Of a stretch of DNA of 64,000 nt, positions 42,367 to 52,590 are shown piece by piece; position 1 is the stretch's first letter, and each line of letters starts with the position of its first letter. The DNA is from Streptomyces sp. IMTB 2501. Lineage in GTDB: Bacteria; Actinomycetota; Actinomycetes; Streptomycetales; Streptomycetaceae. The translations under genes and the position numbers were made by a program. The stretch is taken from assembly GCF_001953885.1 (NCBI RefSeq), contig NZ_MQUS01000026.1, positions 4,372 through 68,371 on the forward strand. The letters are read 5' to 3'. The notes under the pieces are model-generated. The model searched no databases, was not told the origin of the DNA, and worked only from the letters and a program-made list of their open reading frames with translations.

Positions 42367-43887
42367 GTGACTGACTCCGGACTCGCTTCCCTGCCCGCTT
42401 CCGACCGGCCCGACACCGCCGCGCGCCTGCGGGACGCGCTGCTGGCCGCCTCCTTCACCGCCGACGGGCTGCTCGACCGGCTCGGCGCCCCCGCGTACGC
42501 GGCGCTGGCCCGCAGCGAGACCGTGCCCGCCCTCCGGGCGACGCGCGGCGACACGCCGCTGGAGACGCTCGTACGGCTGTTCCTGCTCCAGCAACCGGTG
42601 CCGCACGCGCGCGTGGCGGCCGTTCTGCCGGCCGAGGAGGCGCTGGAGGCCGGGTGGCTCACGCGCGTGGGCGGCGACGAGGTGGCCGCCACCGTGGACG
42701 TACGCCCCTACGGCGGCCCCGGCGGCGAGGACTGGTTCATCGTCTCCGACCTGGGCTGCGCCGTCGGCGGTGCGGGCGGCATCGGGCAGCGCGACGAGGG
42801 CGTCGTCCTGGGCGTCGGTGGCGCCTCCACGACCCTTGCCGGCATCACCGTCCGCACGCCGGTCGCCTCCGCCCTGGACCTCGGCACGGGCTCCGGCATC
42901 CAGGCGCTGCACGCCGCCCAGCACGCCACGCGCGTGACGGCGACCGACCTCAACCCGCGGGCCCTGCACATCACAGCGCTCACGCTCGCGCTCTCCGGCG
43001 CGCCCGCCGCCGACCTGCGCGAGGGTTCGCTGTTCGCGCCCGTCCGGGACGACGAGACCTTCGACCTGATCGTGTCCAACCCGCCGTTCGTCATCTCCCC
43101 CGGTGCCCGGCTGACGTACCGGGACGGTGGCATGGGCGGGGACGATCTGTGCCGCTCGCTCGTTCAGCAGGCGGGGGAACGGCTGAACGAGGGCGGGTTC
43201 GCGCAGTTCCTCGCCAACTGGCAGCACGTGGCAGGGGAGGACTGGCAGGACAGGCTCAGGTCATGGGTGCCGCGCGGGTGCGATGCCTGGATCGTGCAGC
43301 GCGAGGTGCAGGACGTCACGCAGTACGCCGAGCTGTGGCTGAGGGACGCCGGTGACCACCGCGGGGATCCGGCGGAGTACCAGGCGCGTTACGACGCCTG
43401 GCTCGACGAGTTCGAGGCACGCAAGGTCAAGGCGGTCGGCTTCGGCTGGATCACTCTGCGCAGGACGGGGTCCGCCGATCCCGTCGTCACCGTGGAGGAG
43501 TGGCCGCATCCGGTCGAGCAGCCTCTCGGGGACACGATCCGGGCGCACTTCGAGCGGCTCGACTATCTCCGGGAGCATGACGACGCGGCGCTGCTCGCCA
43601 GCCACTTCAGGCTCGCCGCCGAGGTGGTCCAGGAGCAGGTCGGGCTGCCCGGTGCCGAGGATCCGGAGCATGTGGTGCTGCGCCAGCACCGCGGGATGTG
43701 CCGGGCCACGAAGGTGGACACGGTCGGCGCAGGGTTCGCGGGCGTCTGCGACGGCACGCTGAGCGCGGGCCGCATCCTGGACGCCATCGCCCAACTCGTC
43801 AACGAGGACCCGGTGTTGCTCCGCGACCGGACGCCCGCACAGATCCGCCTGCTGGTGGAGCAGGGCTTCCTCGAACCGGCGAACTGA
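42367..43887 (+). CDS. Class I SAM-dependent methyltransferase (HemK/RlmG-like)
   Basis: 506-aa protein. SAM motif I ALDLGTGSGIQALHAA, motif ATDLNPRALHIT and the catalytic SNPPFVIS (NPPY/F) signature indicate N-methylation of a planar amide or base nitrogen, as in HemK and RlmG. The N-terminal 170 residues form a helical accessory domain and the C-terminal 150 another; this three-part form is actinobacterial. GTG 42367 is preceded by CACAAT (42353-42358), so a leaderless transcript is likely; ATG 42358 is an alternative start. Substrate unknown. Confidence 0.82.
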   Translation: MTDSGLASLPASDRPDTAARLRDALLAASFTADGLLDRLGAPAYAALARSETVPALRATRGDTPLETLVRLFLLQQPVPHARVAAVLPAEEALEAGWLTRVGGDEVAATVDVRPYGGPGGEDWFIVSDLGCAVGGAGGIGQRDEGVVLGVGGASTTLAGITVRTPVASALDLGTGSGIQALHAAQHATRVTATDLNPRALHITALTLALSGAPAADLREGSLFAPVRDDETFDLIVSNPPFVISPGARLTYRDGGMGGDDLCRSLVQQAGERLNEGGFAQFLANWQHVAGEDWQDRLRSWVPRGCDAWIVQREVQDVTQYAELWLRDAGDHRGDPAEYQARYDAWLDEFEARKVKAVGFGWITLRRTGSADPVVTVEEWPHPVEQPLGDTIRAHFERLDYLREHDDAALLASHFRLAAEVVQEQVGLPGAEDPEHVVLRQHRGMCRATKVDTVGAGFAGVCDGTLSAGRILDAIAQLVNEDPVLLRDRTPAQIRLLVEQGFLEPAN

Positions 43888-44348
43888 GCGAACCGAGTGA
43901 GCGCACTGGGTCGGCGCATCGCGTCTGCACCCTGAATCTCCGCGCCGAGTCCGCGCGCTGGGCCGCCTGCGAATGGACCGGCGGGTTCGACGGCTGGTCC
44001 GGCGCACGGGCCCGGCGGGCCGGGGGCCATGGCGGCTGGTGCGCCTGAGGTACGCCGGGTGCTCCTGCGGTCGTAGTCGTCCCGGGATGTCCGGGTGACC
44101 GCGCCGGGATCATCGTCGTATGCCGGTGGCACGGGCCGGTGTGGGACGGCGGCCGGGGCCGTGACGCGCCGGTGCCGGGAAAAAGGCCGGAAAAATACGG
44201 ACCCCCGTGCCCGCACCGACGGTGTCCGCTCATGTGTTCGGCATCACGTCGACCCTCCGTTCACCCCGATGTCGACCGCCCGTCTCCCGCGCGTGCCACT
44301 CTCCCGGCGCTGGGCGGAGCCGGACGGCACGGAAGGGGCGGGCGGGCG
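43888..44348. other. 461-nt gap with no gene recognised
   Basis: Open frames here have abnormal codon use. I see G/C-rich short inverted motifs but no credible terminator with a tail, no RNA family and no clear promoter. It must contain the start signal of the 65-aa membrane protein. Confidence 0.5.
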
Positions 44349-44546
44349 ATGGAGAGCGTGCCGGCGATCTTCGCGGGAACGGTGTTCGCCCTGTTCGGAG
44401 GTGCCCTGCTGGCCTGGACCGGTACCCGCCTCAAGCGTCGCGAGCCGGTGGCGCAGGGTGTGAACCAGGTCGCATCGGCCTCCCTCGCGAGCGTGGCCGG
44501 GACGGTCGCGCTGGCCCTCGGTCTGTACTGCTTGACCCGCCTCTGA
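44349..44546 (+). CDS. Small two-span membrane protein (65 aa)
   Basis: 65-aa protein with two membrane segments (IFAGTVFALFGGALLAW and ASLASVAGTVALALGLYCL) joined by a basic loop TRLKRREP. ATG 44349 follows GGCGGGCG. A short protein at this spot, before topA, is known in S. coelicolor. Function unknown. Confidence 0.7.
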   Translation: MESVPAIFAGTVFALFGGALLAWTGTRLKRREPVAQGVNQVASASLASVAGTVALALGLYCLTRL

Positions 44547-44695
44547 CGTCGGCGGGTGTGCTGCGGCGAGAGTGCCGCGGGAGTAAGGGGAGCGTCACGC
44601 TCCGGACATGCCTCAAGTGGGTACCCGGTACTCCGGGCGGCAGGAATGGCGGTAGTCGGGTTACCGTTCGAGTGGCCGTTGTGGGCTTTTCCCGT

Positions 44696-44726
44696 TTGAC
44701 ACGGGGGCGGGCTGTACCGTCACACT
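44696..44726 (+). promoter_or_regulatory. Candidate topA promoter region
   Basis: TTGACA (44696-44701) is a consensus -35. The only A/T-containing hexamers downstream are TACCGT (44715-44720, 13-nt spacer) and CACACT (44721-44726, 19-nt spacer), so the spacing is off optimum in either case. Odd spacing would suit a supercoiling-sensitive promoter. Confidence 0.35.
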
Positions 44727-44814
44727 CCGCAGCGTCACACGTGCCAGCACTACGCCGCGACCCCGGGACGAAGGCCTGGGGAGGCCCCAGCGTCGACCGG
44801 AGAGAAGAGCGAAG

Positions 44815-47646
44815 TTGTCCCCGACCAGCGAGACCGCACAGGGCGGCCGCCGACTCGTCATCGTCGAGTCGCCTGCCAAGGCGAAGACGATCAAGGGCTA
44901 TCTCGGCCCCGGCTACGTCGTCGAAGCGAGCGTCGGGCACATCCGCGACCTCCCCAACGGCGCCGCGGAGGTGCCCGAGAAGTACACCGGCGAGGTGCGC
45001 CGTCTCGGTGTGGACGTCGACCATGACTTCCAGCCGATCTATGTGGTCAACGCCGACAAGAGGGCGCAGGTCAAGAAGCTCAAGGACCTGCTGAAGGAGT
45101 CCGACGAGCTCTTCCTCGCCACCGATGAGGACCGGGAGGGCGAGGCGATCGCCTGGCACCTCCAGGAGGTCCTCAAGCCGAAGATCCCGGTCAAGCGGAT
45201 GGTGTTCCACGAGATCACCAAGGACGCGATCCGTGAGGCCGTCGCCAACCCGCGCCAGCTCAACCAGAAGCTGGTCGACGCCCAGGAGACCCGCCGCATC
45301 CTCGACCGCCTCTATGGCTACGAGGTCTCGCCGGTGCTGTGGAAGAAGGTCATGCCCCGGCTCTCGGCCGGCCGTGTGCAGTCCGTCGCCACGCGACTCG
45401 TCGTGGAGCGGGAACGCGAGCGCATCGCGTTTCGTTCTGCTGAGTACTGGGACCTGACGGGCACCTTCGCGACCGGCCGCGCGGGTGATCCGTCGGACCC
45501 GTCGTCGCTGGTCGCCCGCCTGCAGACCGTCGACGGCAGGCGGATCGCGCAGGGCCGCGACTTCGACTCCCTGGGACAACTCAAGAGCGCGAACATCCTC
45601 CACCTCGACGAGGCGACCGCCCGCGCCCTCGCCGCCGCCCTGGAGAACACGCAGTTCTCCGTGCGCTCCGTCGAGTCCAAGCCGTACCGCCGCTCGCCGT
45701 ACGCCCCGTTCCGTACGACGACGCTGCAGCAGGAGGCCAGCCGCAAGCTCGGCTTCGGTGCGAAGGCCACGATGCAGGTCGCGCAGAAGCTGTACGAGAA
45801 CGGCTACATCACGTACATGCGTACGGACTCCACGACGCTGAGCGACACCGCGATCGCGGCAGCCCGCGCCCAGGTCACGCAGCTGTACGGCGCCGACTAC
45901 CTGCCCCCGCAGCCGCGTACGTACGCCGCCAAGGTCAAGAACGCGCAGGAGGCCCACGAGGCGATCCGGCCCTCGGGTGATCGTTTCCGCACTCCCGCCG
46001 AGACCGGCCTGACCGGCGACCAGTTCAAGCTGTACGAGCTGATCTGGAAGCGGACCGTCGCCTCCCAGATGAAGGACGCGACTGGCAACAGCGTGACCGT
46101 GAAGATCGGCGGCGCCGCCGCCGACGGCCGGGACGTCGAGTTCAGCGCCTCCGGCAAGACGATCACCTTCCACGGCTTCCTGAAGGCCTACGTCGAGGGT
46201 GCCGACGACCCGAACGCCGAGCTGGACGACCGCGAGCGCCGGCTGCCGCAGGTCGCCGAGGGCGACGCGCTGTCCGCCGAGGAGATCACGGCCGACGGCC
46301 ACGCCACCAAGCCCCCGGCCCGCTACACCGAGGCCTCGCTGGTCAAGGAGCTGGAAGAGCGCGAGATCGGCCGCCCGTCGACGTACGCGTCGATCATCGG
46401 CACGATCCTCGACCGTGGCTATGTCTTCAAGAAGGGCACGGCCCTGGTGCCGTCCTTCCTGTCCTTCGCCGTGGTGAACCTCCTGGAGAAGCACTTCGGG
46501 CGGCTCGTCGACTACGACTTCACCGCCAAGATGGAGGACGACCTCGACCGCATCGCGGCCGGTGAGGCCCAGGCCGTGCCGTGGCTCAAGCGCTTCTACT
46601 TCGGCGAGGGCACCGCCACGGGCGGCGCGGCCGACGCCGGCAACGGCGACGGGGACCACCTCGGCGGCCTCAAGGAGCTGGTGACCGACCTGGGCGCGAT
46701 CGACGCGCGCGAGGTGTCGTCGTTCCCCGTGGGCAACGACATCGTGCTCCGCGTCGGCCGCTACGGCCCGTACATCGAGCGCGGCGAGAAGGACACCGAG
46801 CAGCACCAGCGCGCCGACATCCCGGCCGACCTGGCGCCGGACGAGCTGACCGCCGAGCTGGCCGAGGAGTTGCTGGCCAAGCCGAGCGGCGACTTCGAGT
46901 TGGGCACGGACCCGGCCACCGGCCACACGATCGTCGCCAAGGACGGCCGCTACGGCCCGTACGTCACGGAGATCCTCCCCGAGGGCACCCCGAAGACCGG
47001 CAAGAACGCGGTCAAGCCGCGTACGGCCTCGCTGTTCAAGTCGATGGCGCTCGACACGGTGACGCTCGACGACGCCCTGAAGCTGATGTCGCTGCCGCGT
47101 GTCGTCGGCACCGACGCCGACGGCCAGGAGATCACCGCACAGAACGGCCGCTACGGCCCGTATCTGAAGAAGGGCACGGACTCGCGTTCGCTGCAGTCCG
47201 AGGACCAGCTCTTCACGATCACGCTGGAGGAGGCGCAGGCGATCTACGCCCAGCCCAAGCAGCGTGGTCGGGCCGCCGCCAAGCCGCCCCTGAAGGAGCT
47301 GGGCGAGGACCCGGTCTCCGGCAAGCCGGTCGTGGTCAAGGACGGCCGCTTCGGTCCGTACGTCACCGACGGGGAGACCAACGCGACCCTGCGCTCGGGC
47401 GACAGCGTCGAGACGATCACCCCGGAGCGCGGCTTCGAACTGCTCGTCGAGAAGCGCGCGAAGGCCCCCGCCAAGAAGACCGCGAAGAAGGCCGTGGCCA
47501 AGAGGACAGCCCCGGCGAAGAAGACCGCGGCCAAGAAGACGGCGGCGAAGAAGACGACCGCGGCCGCGAAGAAGACCACGGCGAAGAAGACGACCGCCAA
47601 GAAGGCCACGGCCTCCAAGGCGACGGCTTCCGGTGCGGAGGACTGA
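44815..47646 (+). CDS. topA: DNA topoisomerase I with lysine-rich C-terminal tail
   Basis: 943-aa type IA topoisomerase that relaxes negative supercoils. Toprim motifs VIVESPAKAKTIKGYLG and ATDEDREGEAIAWHL; active-site Tyr in GYITYMRTDS. Four C-terminal GRYGPY-type repeats (near residues 645, 710, 780, 850) replace the zinc fingers of E. coli TopA. The last 60 residues are Lys/Ala/Thr repeats, known in actinobacterial TopA to add DNA affinity and processivity. Start is TTG 44815 after GGAGAGAAGAG; the SPTSETAQGGRRLVIVES start agrees with Streptomyces TopA. Confidence 0.96.
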   Translation: MSPTSETAQGGRRLVIVESPAKAKTIKGYLGPGYVVEASVGHIRDLPNGAAEVPEKYTGEVRRLGVDVDHDFQPIYVVNADKRAQVKKLKDLLKESDELFLATDEDREGEAIAWHLQEVLKPKIPVKRMVFHEITKDAIREAVANPRQLNQKLVDAQETRRILDRLYGYEVSPVLWKKVMPRLSAGRVQSVATRLVVERERERIAFRSAEYWDLTGTFATGRAGDPSDPSSLVARLQTVDGRRIAQGRDFDSLGQLKSANILHLDEATARALAAALENTQFSVRSVESKPYRRSPYAPFRTTTLQQEASRKLGFGAKATMQVAQKLYENGYITYMRTDSTTLSDTAIAAARAQVTQLYGADYLPPQPRTYAAKVKNAQEAHEAIRPSGDRFRTPAETGLTGDQFKLYELIWKRTVASQMKDATGNSVTVKIGGAAADGRDVEFSASGKTITFHGFLKAYVEGADDPNAELDDRERRLPQVAEGDALSAEEITADGHATKPPARYTEASLVKELEEREIGRPSTYASIIGTILDRGYVFKKGTALVPSFLSFAVVNLLEKHFGRLVDYDFTAKMEDDLDRIAAGEAQAVPWLKRFYFGEGTATGGAADAGNGDGDHLGGLKELVTDLGAIDAREVSSFPVGNDIVLRVGRYGPYIERGEKDTEQHQRADIPADLAPDELTAELAEELLAKPSGDFELGTDPATGHTIVAKDGRYGPYVTEILPEGTPKTGKNAVKPRTASLFKSMALDTVTLDDALKLMSLPRVVGTDADGQEITAQNGRYGPYLKKGTDSRSLQSEDQLFTITLEEAQAIYAQPKQRGRAAAKPPLKELGEDPVSGKPVVVKDGRFGPYVTDGETNATLRSGDSVETITPERGFELLVEKRAKAPAKKTAKKAVAKRTAPAKKTAAKKTAAKKTTAAAKKTTAKKTTAKKATASKATASGAED

Positions 47647-47818
47647 CCCGGCGGACCGACCCGGAGAGCTGACGCGAAGGACTGACCGGGGGACAAACCC
47701 GGCGTCGGCCGCTCTCCGGCTTCGCTCAGCGAACGCCCCGGCATCACTTTGGTGTCGGGGCGTGCTCATGCCAGGGCAGGCGACGTGTGGTGTCGGTGGC
47801 TGCCGATAGGCTGAACGC

Positions 47819-50800
47819 ATGACGCGAGCCGAGCAGCCAACGGCCCCCACCACAGCTCCGGACGACGCCCTGGTCGCGGACTCCCGCGAGCGCGCCGTCC
47901 GCTCCCTGCTGCGCCGACCGCAGCTGCGGCGCTTGTGGAGCGCGCAGCTGGTGAGCGGTGTCGGCGACACCCTGGCACTCCTCGTCCTGGTCGTCCTCGC
48001 CCTCCAGGCGGCGATCGCCCAGGGCTCCTTCGGGGGTGGATACCGGGGGGTGGCGTTCGCAGTGGCGACGGTCTTCGCGGCGCGTGTCCTCGCCGCGCTG
48101 CTGTTCGGCGCGGTCCTGCTCGGCCCGCTGACCGCGCTCACCGGCCAGGACGGCCCGCTGGACCGCCGCTGGACCATGGTCGGCGCCGACGGCGTGCGCG
48201 CCGCCCTGCTGATCATCGCCCCGCTGTGGATCGACTGGACCCCGGACAACGCACTGGCCGTCCTGCTGGTCACCGCCTTCGTCACCGGTGTCGCCGAGCG
48301 CCTGTGGACGGTGTGCCGGGAGAGCGCGGCCCCGGCCCTGCTGCCCGGTCCGCCCCCGGAGGGCGCCACCGTACGGCCGCTGCCGGACCACATGGACGCC
48401 CTGCGCCGCCTCTCGCTGCGCACGAGCTTCCTCGCGGTCCCGCTGGCGGCCGCCACGCTGGTCGTCGCCGGTCTGCTCAACAACCTGCTGGGCGCCGGTG
48501 TGGCCTGGTTCGACCAGCACCACGCGGCCCTCGGGGCGTATGTGGCGGCCGGCCTGTTCGCCGCCTCCCTGTCCGTGCTGACCTTCCTGGAGCTGCCCGA
48601 CACGCGCACCCCCCGCGCGCGGTCCCCGCTGGAGGGCCTGCGCCGCCCGCGCACCGGTACCGGCGTCGACAAGGGCCGTACGGGCGCGATCCCGCTGCTC
48701 GTCCCGGCCTGCGCGGCGGTCGCCGGAGCCATCGCCGCCGCCGTGTCGGTCTGCGTGCTGCACGCCACCGACCTGGCCGGCGGCCCGGTTCTGTACGGCC
48801 TGCTGGTGCTGGGCCTGACCGGCGGTGTCGCGGTCGGCATCCGTACGGCCCCCGCGCTGCTGCCCTCGCTCTCGCGCCGTCGGCTGCTCGCCCTCGCGAT
48901 CGCCCTCACCGGCATCGCCCTGCTGGCCGCCGGGCTGGTCCCGGACGTCACCACGGTCCTGCTGATCGTCACGCTGGCCGGTGCCGGCGCGGGCGTGGCC
49001 GCGAACACCGGGCACGCCCTGCTCGACCAGGAGACCGAGGAGTACCGCCGGGCGCGCGTCACCGAGCACCTGCACGCGGTCGTCCGGGTCTTCATTGCGC
49101 TCGGTGCGCTGATCGCCCCCGTGGTCGCCGGGCTCATCGGCCGGCACCGGCTGGAGAACGGCCGGTTCGTGTTCGCGCACGGCGGTGCCTCCTTCACGCT
49201 GATGCTGGTCGGCGCACTGCTGCTGCCGGTCGCGGCGCTGGTGCTCGCCAAGGTCGACGACCGCTCCGGCATCCCGCTGCGCCAGGACCTCAAGGACGCG
49301 CTGCTCGGCGGCGACGACCCGGTCGAGGCACCGGCGACGGGCGGTTTCTTCATCGCCCTGGAGGGCGGCGACGGCGCCGGAAAGTCCACCCAGGCCGAGG
49401 CCCTCGCCGAGTGGATCCGCGCCAAGGGCCACGAGGTCGTGCTCACCCGTGAGCCGGGTGCCACCCCGGTCGGCAAGCGGCTGCGCTCGATCCTGCTGGA
49501 CGTGTCCTCGGCAGGCCTGTCGCACCGAGCCGAGGCGCTGCTCTACGCCGCCGACCGCGCCGAGCACGTCGACACCGTTGTACGGCCCGCCCTGGAGCGC
49601 GGCGCGGTGGTGATCAGCGACCGTTACATCGATTCTTCCGTCGCCTACCAGGGCGCGGGCCGTGATCTGTCCCCGACCGAGATCGCCCGCATCAACCGCT
49701 GGGCGACCAACGGACTCGTCCCGCACCTGACCGTTCTGCTGGATGTCTCCCCGGAGACCGCCCGTGAGCGGTTCACCGAGGCGCCGGACCGGCTGGAGTC
49801 GGAGCCGGCGGAGTTCCACGCGCGCGTGCGGGCCGGTTTCCTCACGCTGGCCGCCTCCGACCCCGGCCGCTATCTGGTCGTGGACGCGGGCCAGGAGCCC
49901 GAGGCCGTCACCACGGTGATCCGGCACCGGCTCGACACCGTGCTGCCGCTGTCCGAGGCCGAGATCAAGGCCCAGGAGGAGGCGCGCAAGAAGGCCGAGG
50001 AGGAGGCCCGCCGCAAGGCCGAGGAAGAGGCCGCGCGCAAGGCCGAGGAGGAGCGCCTGGAGCGCGAGCGCCAGGAGGAGCTGGCCCGGCTGCGCGCCGA
50101 GGAGGAGGAACGCAAGCGCCGCGAGCTGGAGGAGGCGCAGCGCCGCGAGGCCGAACGGCAGGCGGAGGAGGCCCGGCAGCGGGCCGCGGAGGCCGCCCGG
50201 CGCGCGGAGGAGGAGCGGCAGCGCCTGCTCGCCGAGGAGAAGGCCCGCGCCGAGGAGGAGGCCCGCCGCAGGGCCGAGGAGGAGCGGCGCCGCAAGCAGG
50301 CCGAGGAAGAGGCCCGGCTGCGCGCCGAGGAAGACGCGCGGCGCCTGGAGAAGCAGCGCAAGGCCGAGGAGGCGCTGCTGCGTGCCGAGGAGGCCCGCCG
50401 GCAGGCGGCCCAGGCGGCGGCGGCGGCCGACACGGCGGCCCGCAGGCCCGGCACCCCCCAGCCGTCCGCACCGGGCGTCGTCCCGGACGCGGCGACGGTC
50501 CCCACGCCGGTGGTGTCGCCGGACGCGCGCGGCTCCGAGGAGACGGTTCCGACGCCGGTGGTCTCGCCGGGAACCGACGAGACGACGGTGCTGCGTCGGG
50601 TGCGTGAGGAGCGGGACGGCTCCGCGGACGACGCCCGGGATGCCCGGGACGCCAAGGCTTCCGGCGGCTCCCCTGCGGACTCCGAGGTGACCGCCGAGCT
50701 GCCGCAGCCTCCGGCGGCTTCCGGCCCTGCCGACGAGACAACGGTCCTTCCGGCTGTGTCCGAGGGCCCCGCCGACGAGACCGCCGTGCTGCCTCCGGTG

Positions 50801-51118
50801 GTTCCGGGTGCGGCCGACGAGACGGCCGTACTGCCGCCCGTACGGGGGGACGCTTCGGCGGACCGGGTGCCGCCCGGGTTCTTCCGGGACGAGCGGCCGG
50901 CCGCGGGCCCCGATGGCTCCGAGGACCGTACGCGCGAGATGCCGCAGGTCGACGCCGACGGCAAGCCTCGCCGTCGGCCGCGTTCCGACTGGGCCGAGGA
51001 GACCCCGCTGGACGACCTGCCGTCGCTGGCGGACGAACTGCTGGGTTCGTACGACGAGCGGGAGCACGGCAGCCAGGACGAGGAGCAGCACCGCAGGGGC
51101 CGGGGCCGACGGGGCTGA
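47819..51118 (+). CDS. tmk: Membrane (MFS-like)-thymidylate kinase-coiled coil fusion
   Basis: 1099-aa three-part protein. Residues about 35-490 form a 12-span MFS-like membrane domain. Residues about 508-712 are a complete thymidylate kinase with P-loop EGGDGAGKST, TREPGAT, the DR-Y motif SDRYIDSSVAYQG and the C-terminal helix. From about 713 to 870 runs an unbroken Glu/Arg/Ala/Lys heptad-like coiled coil; from about 875 to 1010 a Pro/Val/Thr tail holds repeated VPTPVVSP and DETxVLPPV units. dTMP kinase is essential and no other tmk is in view. The fusion is typical of Streptomyces and the role of the extra domains is unknown. It precedes holB, a common tmk neighbour. Confidence 0.9.
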   Translation: MTRAEQPTAPTTAPDDALVADSRERAVRSLLRRPQLRRLWSAQLVSGVGDTLALLVLVVLALQAAIAQGSFGGGYRGVAFAVATVFAARVLAALLFGAVLLGPLTALTGQDGPLDRRWTMVGADGVRAALLIIAPLWIDWTPDNALAVLLVTAFVTGVAERLWTVCRESAAPALLPGPPPEGATVRPLPDHMDALRRLSLRTSFLAVPLAAATLVVAGLLNNLLGAGVAWFDQHHAALGAYVAAGLFAASLSVLTFLELPDTRTPRARSPLEGLRRPRTGTGVDKGRTGAIPLLVPACAAVAGAIAAAVSVCVLHATDLAGGPVLYGLLVLGLTGGVAVGIRTAPALLPSLSRRRLLALAIALTGIALLAAGLVPDVTTVLLIVTLAGAGAGVAANTGHALLDQETEEYRRARVTEHLHAVVRVFIALGALIAPVVAGLIGRHRLENGRFVFAHGGASFTLMLVGALLLPVAALVLAKVDDRSGIPLRQDLKDALLGGDDPVEAPATGGFFIALEGGDGAGKSTQAEALAEWIRAKGHEVVLTREPGATPVGKRLRSILLDVSSAGLSHRAEALLYAADRAEHVDTVVRPALERGAVVISDRYIDSSVAYQGAGRDLSPTEIARINRWATNGLVPHLTVLLDVSPETARERFTEAPDRLESEPAEFHARVRAGFLTLAASDPGRYLVVDAGQEPEAVTTVIRHRLDTVLPLSEAEIKAQEEARKKAEEEARRKAEEEAARKAEEERLERERQEELARLRAEEEERKRRELEEAQRREAERQAEEARQRAAEAARRAEEERQRLLAEEKARAEEEARRRAEEERRRKQAEEEARLRAEEDARRLEKQRKAEEALLRAEEARRQAAQAAAAADTAARRPGTPQPSAPGVVPDAATVPTPVVSPDARGSEETVPTPVVSPGTDETTVLRRVREERDGSADDARDARDAKASGGSPADSEVTAELPQPPAASGPADETTVLPAVSEGPADETAVLPPVVPGAADETAVLPPVRGDASADRVPPGFFRDERPAAGPDGSEDRTREMPQVDADGKPRRRPRSDWAEETPLDDLPSLADELLGSYDEREHGSQDEEQHRRGRGRRG

Positions 51119-51137
51119 CGGCTGGGAACGGTGTACA

Positions 51138-51177
51138 GAGGGCGGCGTGGGTCGGAACACCGGCCGGCGCCGCCCTC
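51138..51177 (+). terminator. Hairpin after the tmk fusion
   Basis: GAGGGCGGCG (51138-51147) and CGCCGCCCTC (51168-51177), 10-bp stem with a 20-nt loop, 20 nt after the stop. No U-tract. Confidence 0.6.
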
Positions 51178-51279
51178 GCCTTTCCGCCTGCCGTCGACGC
51201 GCACGTGGACCGAGTTGTCAGTGCCCACCCGCACAATGGATGAAGGAACGCGGAGTGTGACGGAAGGGCGGCGTGACCC

Positions 51280-52485
51280 ATGACCGTATGGGACGACCTC
51301 GTCGGGCAGGAGAAGGTGAGCGCGGTGCTCGACGCCGCCGCGCGGGACGCCGACGCCCTCGTCACGGCCGCCGCGGCCGACGGGCCGCTGCCCGAGACGT
51401 CGAAGATGACGCACGCCTGGCTGTTCACGGGCCCGCCCGGAGCGGGCCGGAACCAGGCGGCCAGAGCCTTCGCCGCGGCCCTGCAGTGCGTGAGCCCCGA
51501 CCGCGCCCTCGGCGGAACTCCCGGCTGCGGCTTCTGCGACGGCTGCCACACCGCGCTGCTCGGCACCCACGCGGACGTCACCACCGTGGCCGCCGTGGGC
51601 TCCGAGATCCTCGTGAAGGACATGCGGGACACGGTCCGCAAGTCGTTCACCTCCCCGGCGAACGGCCGCTGGCAGATCATCCTGGTCGAGGACGCCGAGC
51701 GGCTGAACGAGAAGTCGGCCAACGCCGTCCTCAAAGCCGTCGAGGAGCCCGCCCCGCGCACGGTCTGGCTGCTGTGCGCCCCTTCCATCGAGGACGTCCT
51801 GCCGACGATCCGCTCCCGCTGCCGCCATCTGAACCTGCGCACGCCGTCCGTGGACGCGGTCGCCGACATGCTCGTACGGCGCGACGGCATCGAACCCCAG
51901 GTCGCGACGGCCGCCGCACGCGCCACCCAGGGGCATGTCGACCGGGCCCGGCGCCTGGCCACGGACCCGGCGGCCCGCGAGCGCCGGGCCTCCGTGCTCA
52001 AGCTGCCGCTGCGGCTGGACGAGGTCGGCGCCTGTCTGAAGGCCGCCCAGGAACTGGTCGACGCGGCCGCCGAGGACGCCAAGCAGCTCGCCGAGGAGAT
52101 GGACGGCAAGGAGACCGAGGAGCTGAAGGCGGCGCTGGGCGCGGTCCAGGGCGGCCGGCTGCCGCGCGGTACGGCGGGCGTGATGAAGGACCTCGAGGAC
52201 ATGCAGAAGCGCCGCAGAACCCGCACGCAGCGCGACAGCCTCGACATCGCCCTCGGCGACCTCACCGCCTTCTACCGCGACGTCCTCGCCCTCCAGCTCG
52301 GCTCACGCGTGGCGATCGCCAATGCGGACGCCGAGGACGCCCTGGAGCGGCTGGCGCGCGGCAGCTCCCCGGAGTCAACGCTCCGCCGCATCGAGGCGAT
52401 CGCCGCGTGCCGCGAGGCCCTGGACCGCAATGTGGCTCCGCTGCTGGCGGTGGAGGCGATGACGATGGCGCTGCGGGCGGGGTGA
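51280..52485 (+). CDS. holB: DNA polymerase III delta-prime subunit
   Basis: 401-aa clamp-loader subunit. AAA+ core with LFTGPPGAGRNQAA (the P-loop Lys is absent, as usual for delta-prime), zinc-binding cysteines in CVSPD..GCGFCDGCHTALLGTHADV, and the SRC motif in IRSRCRHL. It binds the delta and gamma/tau subunits for loading of the sliding clamp. Size and place after tmk fit. ATG 51280. Confidence 0.93.
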   Translation: MTVWDDLVGQEKVSAVLDAAARDADALVTAAAADGPLPETSKMTHAWLFTGPPGAGRNQAARAFAAALQCVSPDRALGGTPGCGFCDGCHTALLGTHADVTTVAAVGSEILVKDMRDTVRKSFTSPANGRWQIILVEDAERLNEKSANAVLKAVEEPAPRTVWLLCAPSIEDVLPTIRSRCRHLNLRTPSVDAVADMLVRRDGIEPQVATAAARATQGHVDRARRLATDPAARERRASVLKLPLRLDEVGACLKAAQELVDAAAEDAKQLAEEMDGKETEELKAALGAVQGGRLPRGTAGVMKDLEDMQKRRRTRTQRDSLDIALGDLTAFYRDVLALQLGSRVAIANADAEDALERLARGSSPESTLRRIEAIAACREALDRNVAPLLAVEAMTMALRAG

Positions 52486-52590
52486 GAGGCATGCGGCGAT
52501 CGCGACGGCACATCCCTCGTATGTCCCCCGTACGAGCTCATCGCCCGCACGCATCGCGCCCGAGCGGTCGCACAGCGTTACGCTCGCCTG

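Noticed and set aside
43799..44233. 144-codon minus-strand frame in the methyltransferase-small protein gap
   Set aside because: Overlaps the methyltransferase 3' end, has Pro/His/Arg/Thr-rich composition and no start signal.
44431..49476. 1681-codon minus-strand frame
   Set aside because: Antisense shadow of topA and the tmk fusion; Arg/Val/Leu/Ala-rich and no domain.
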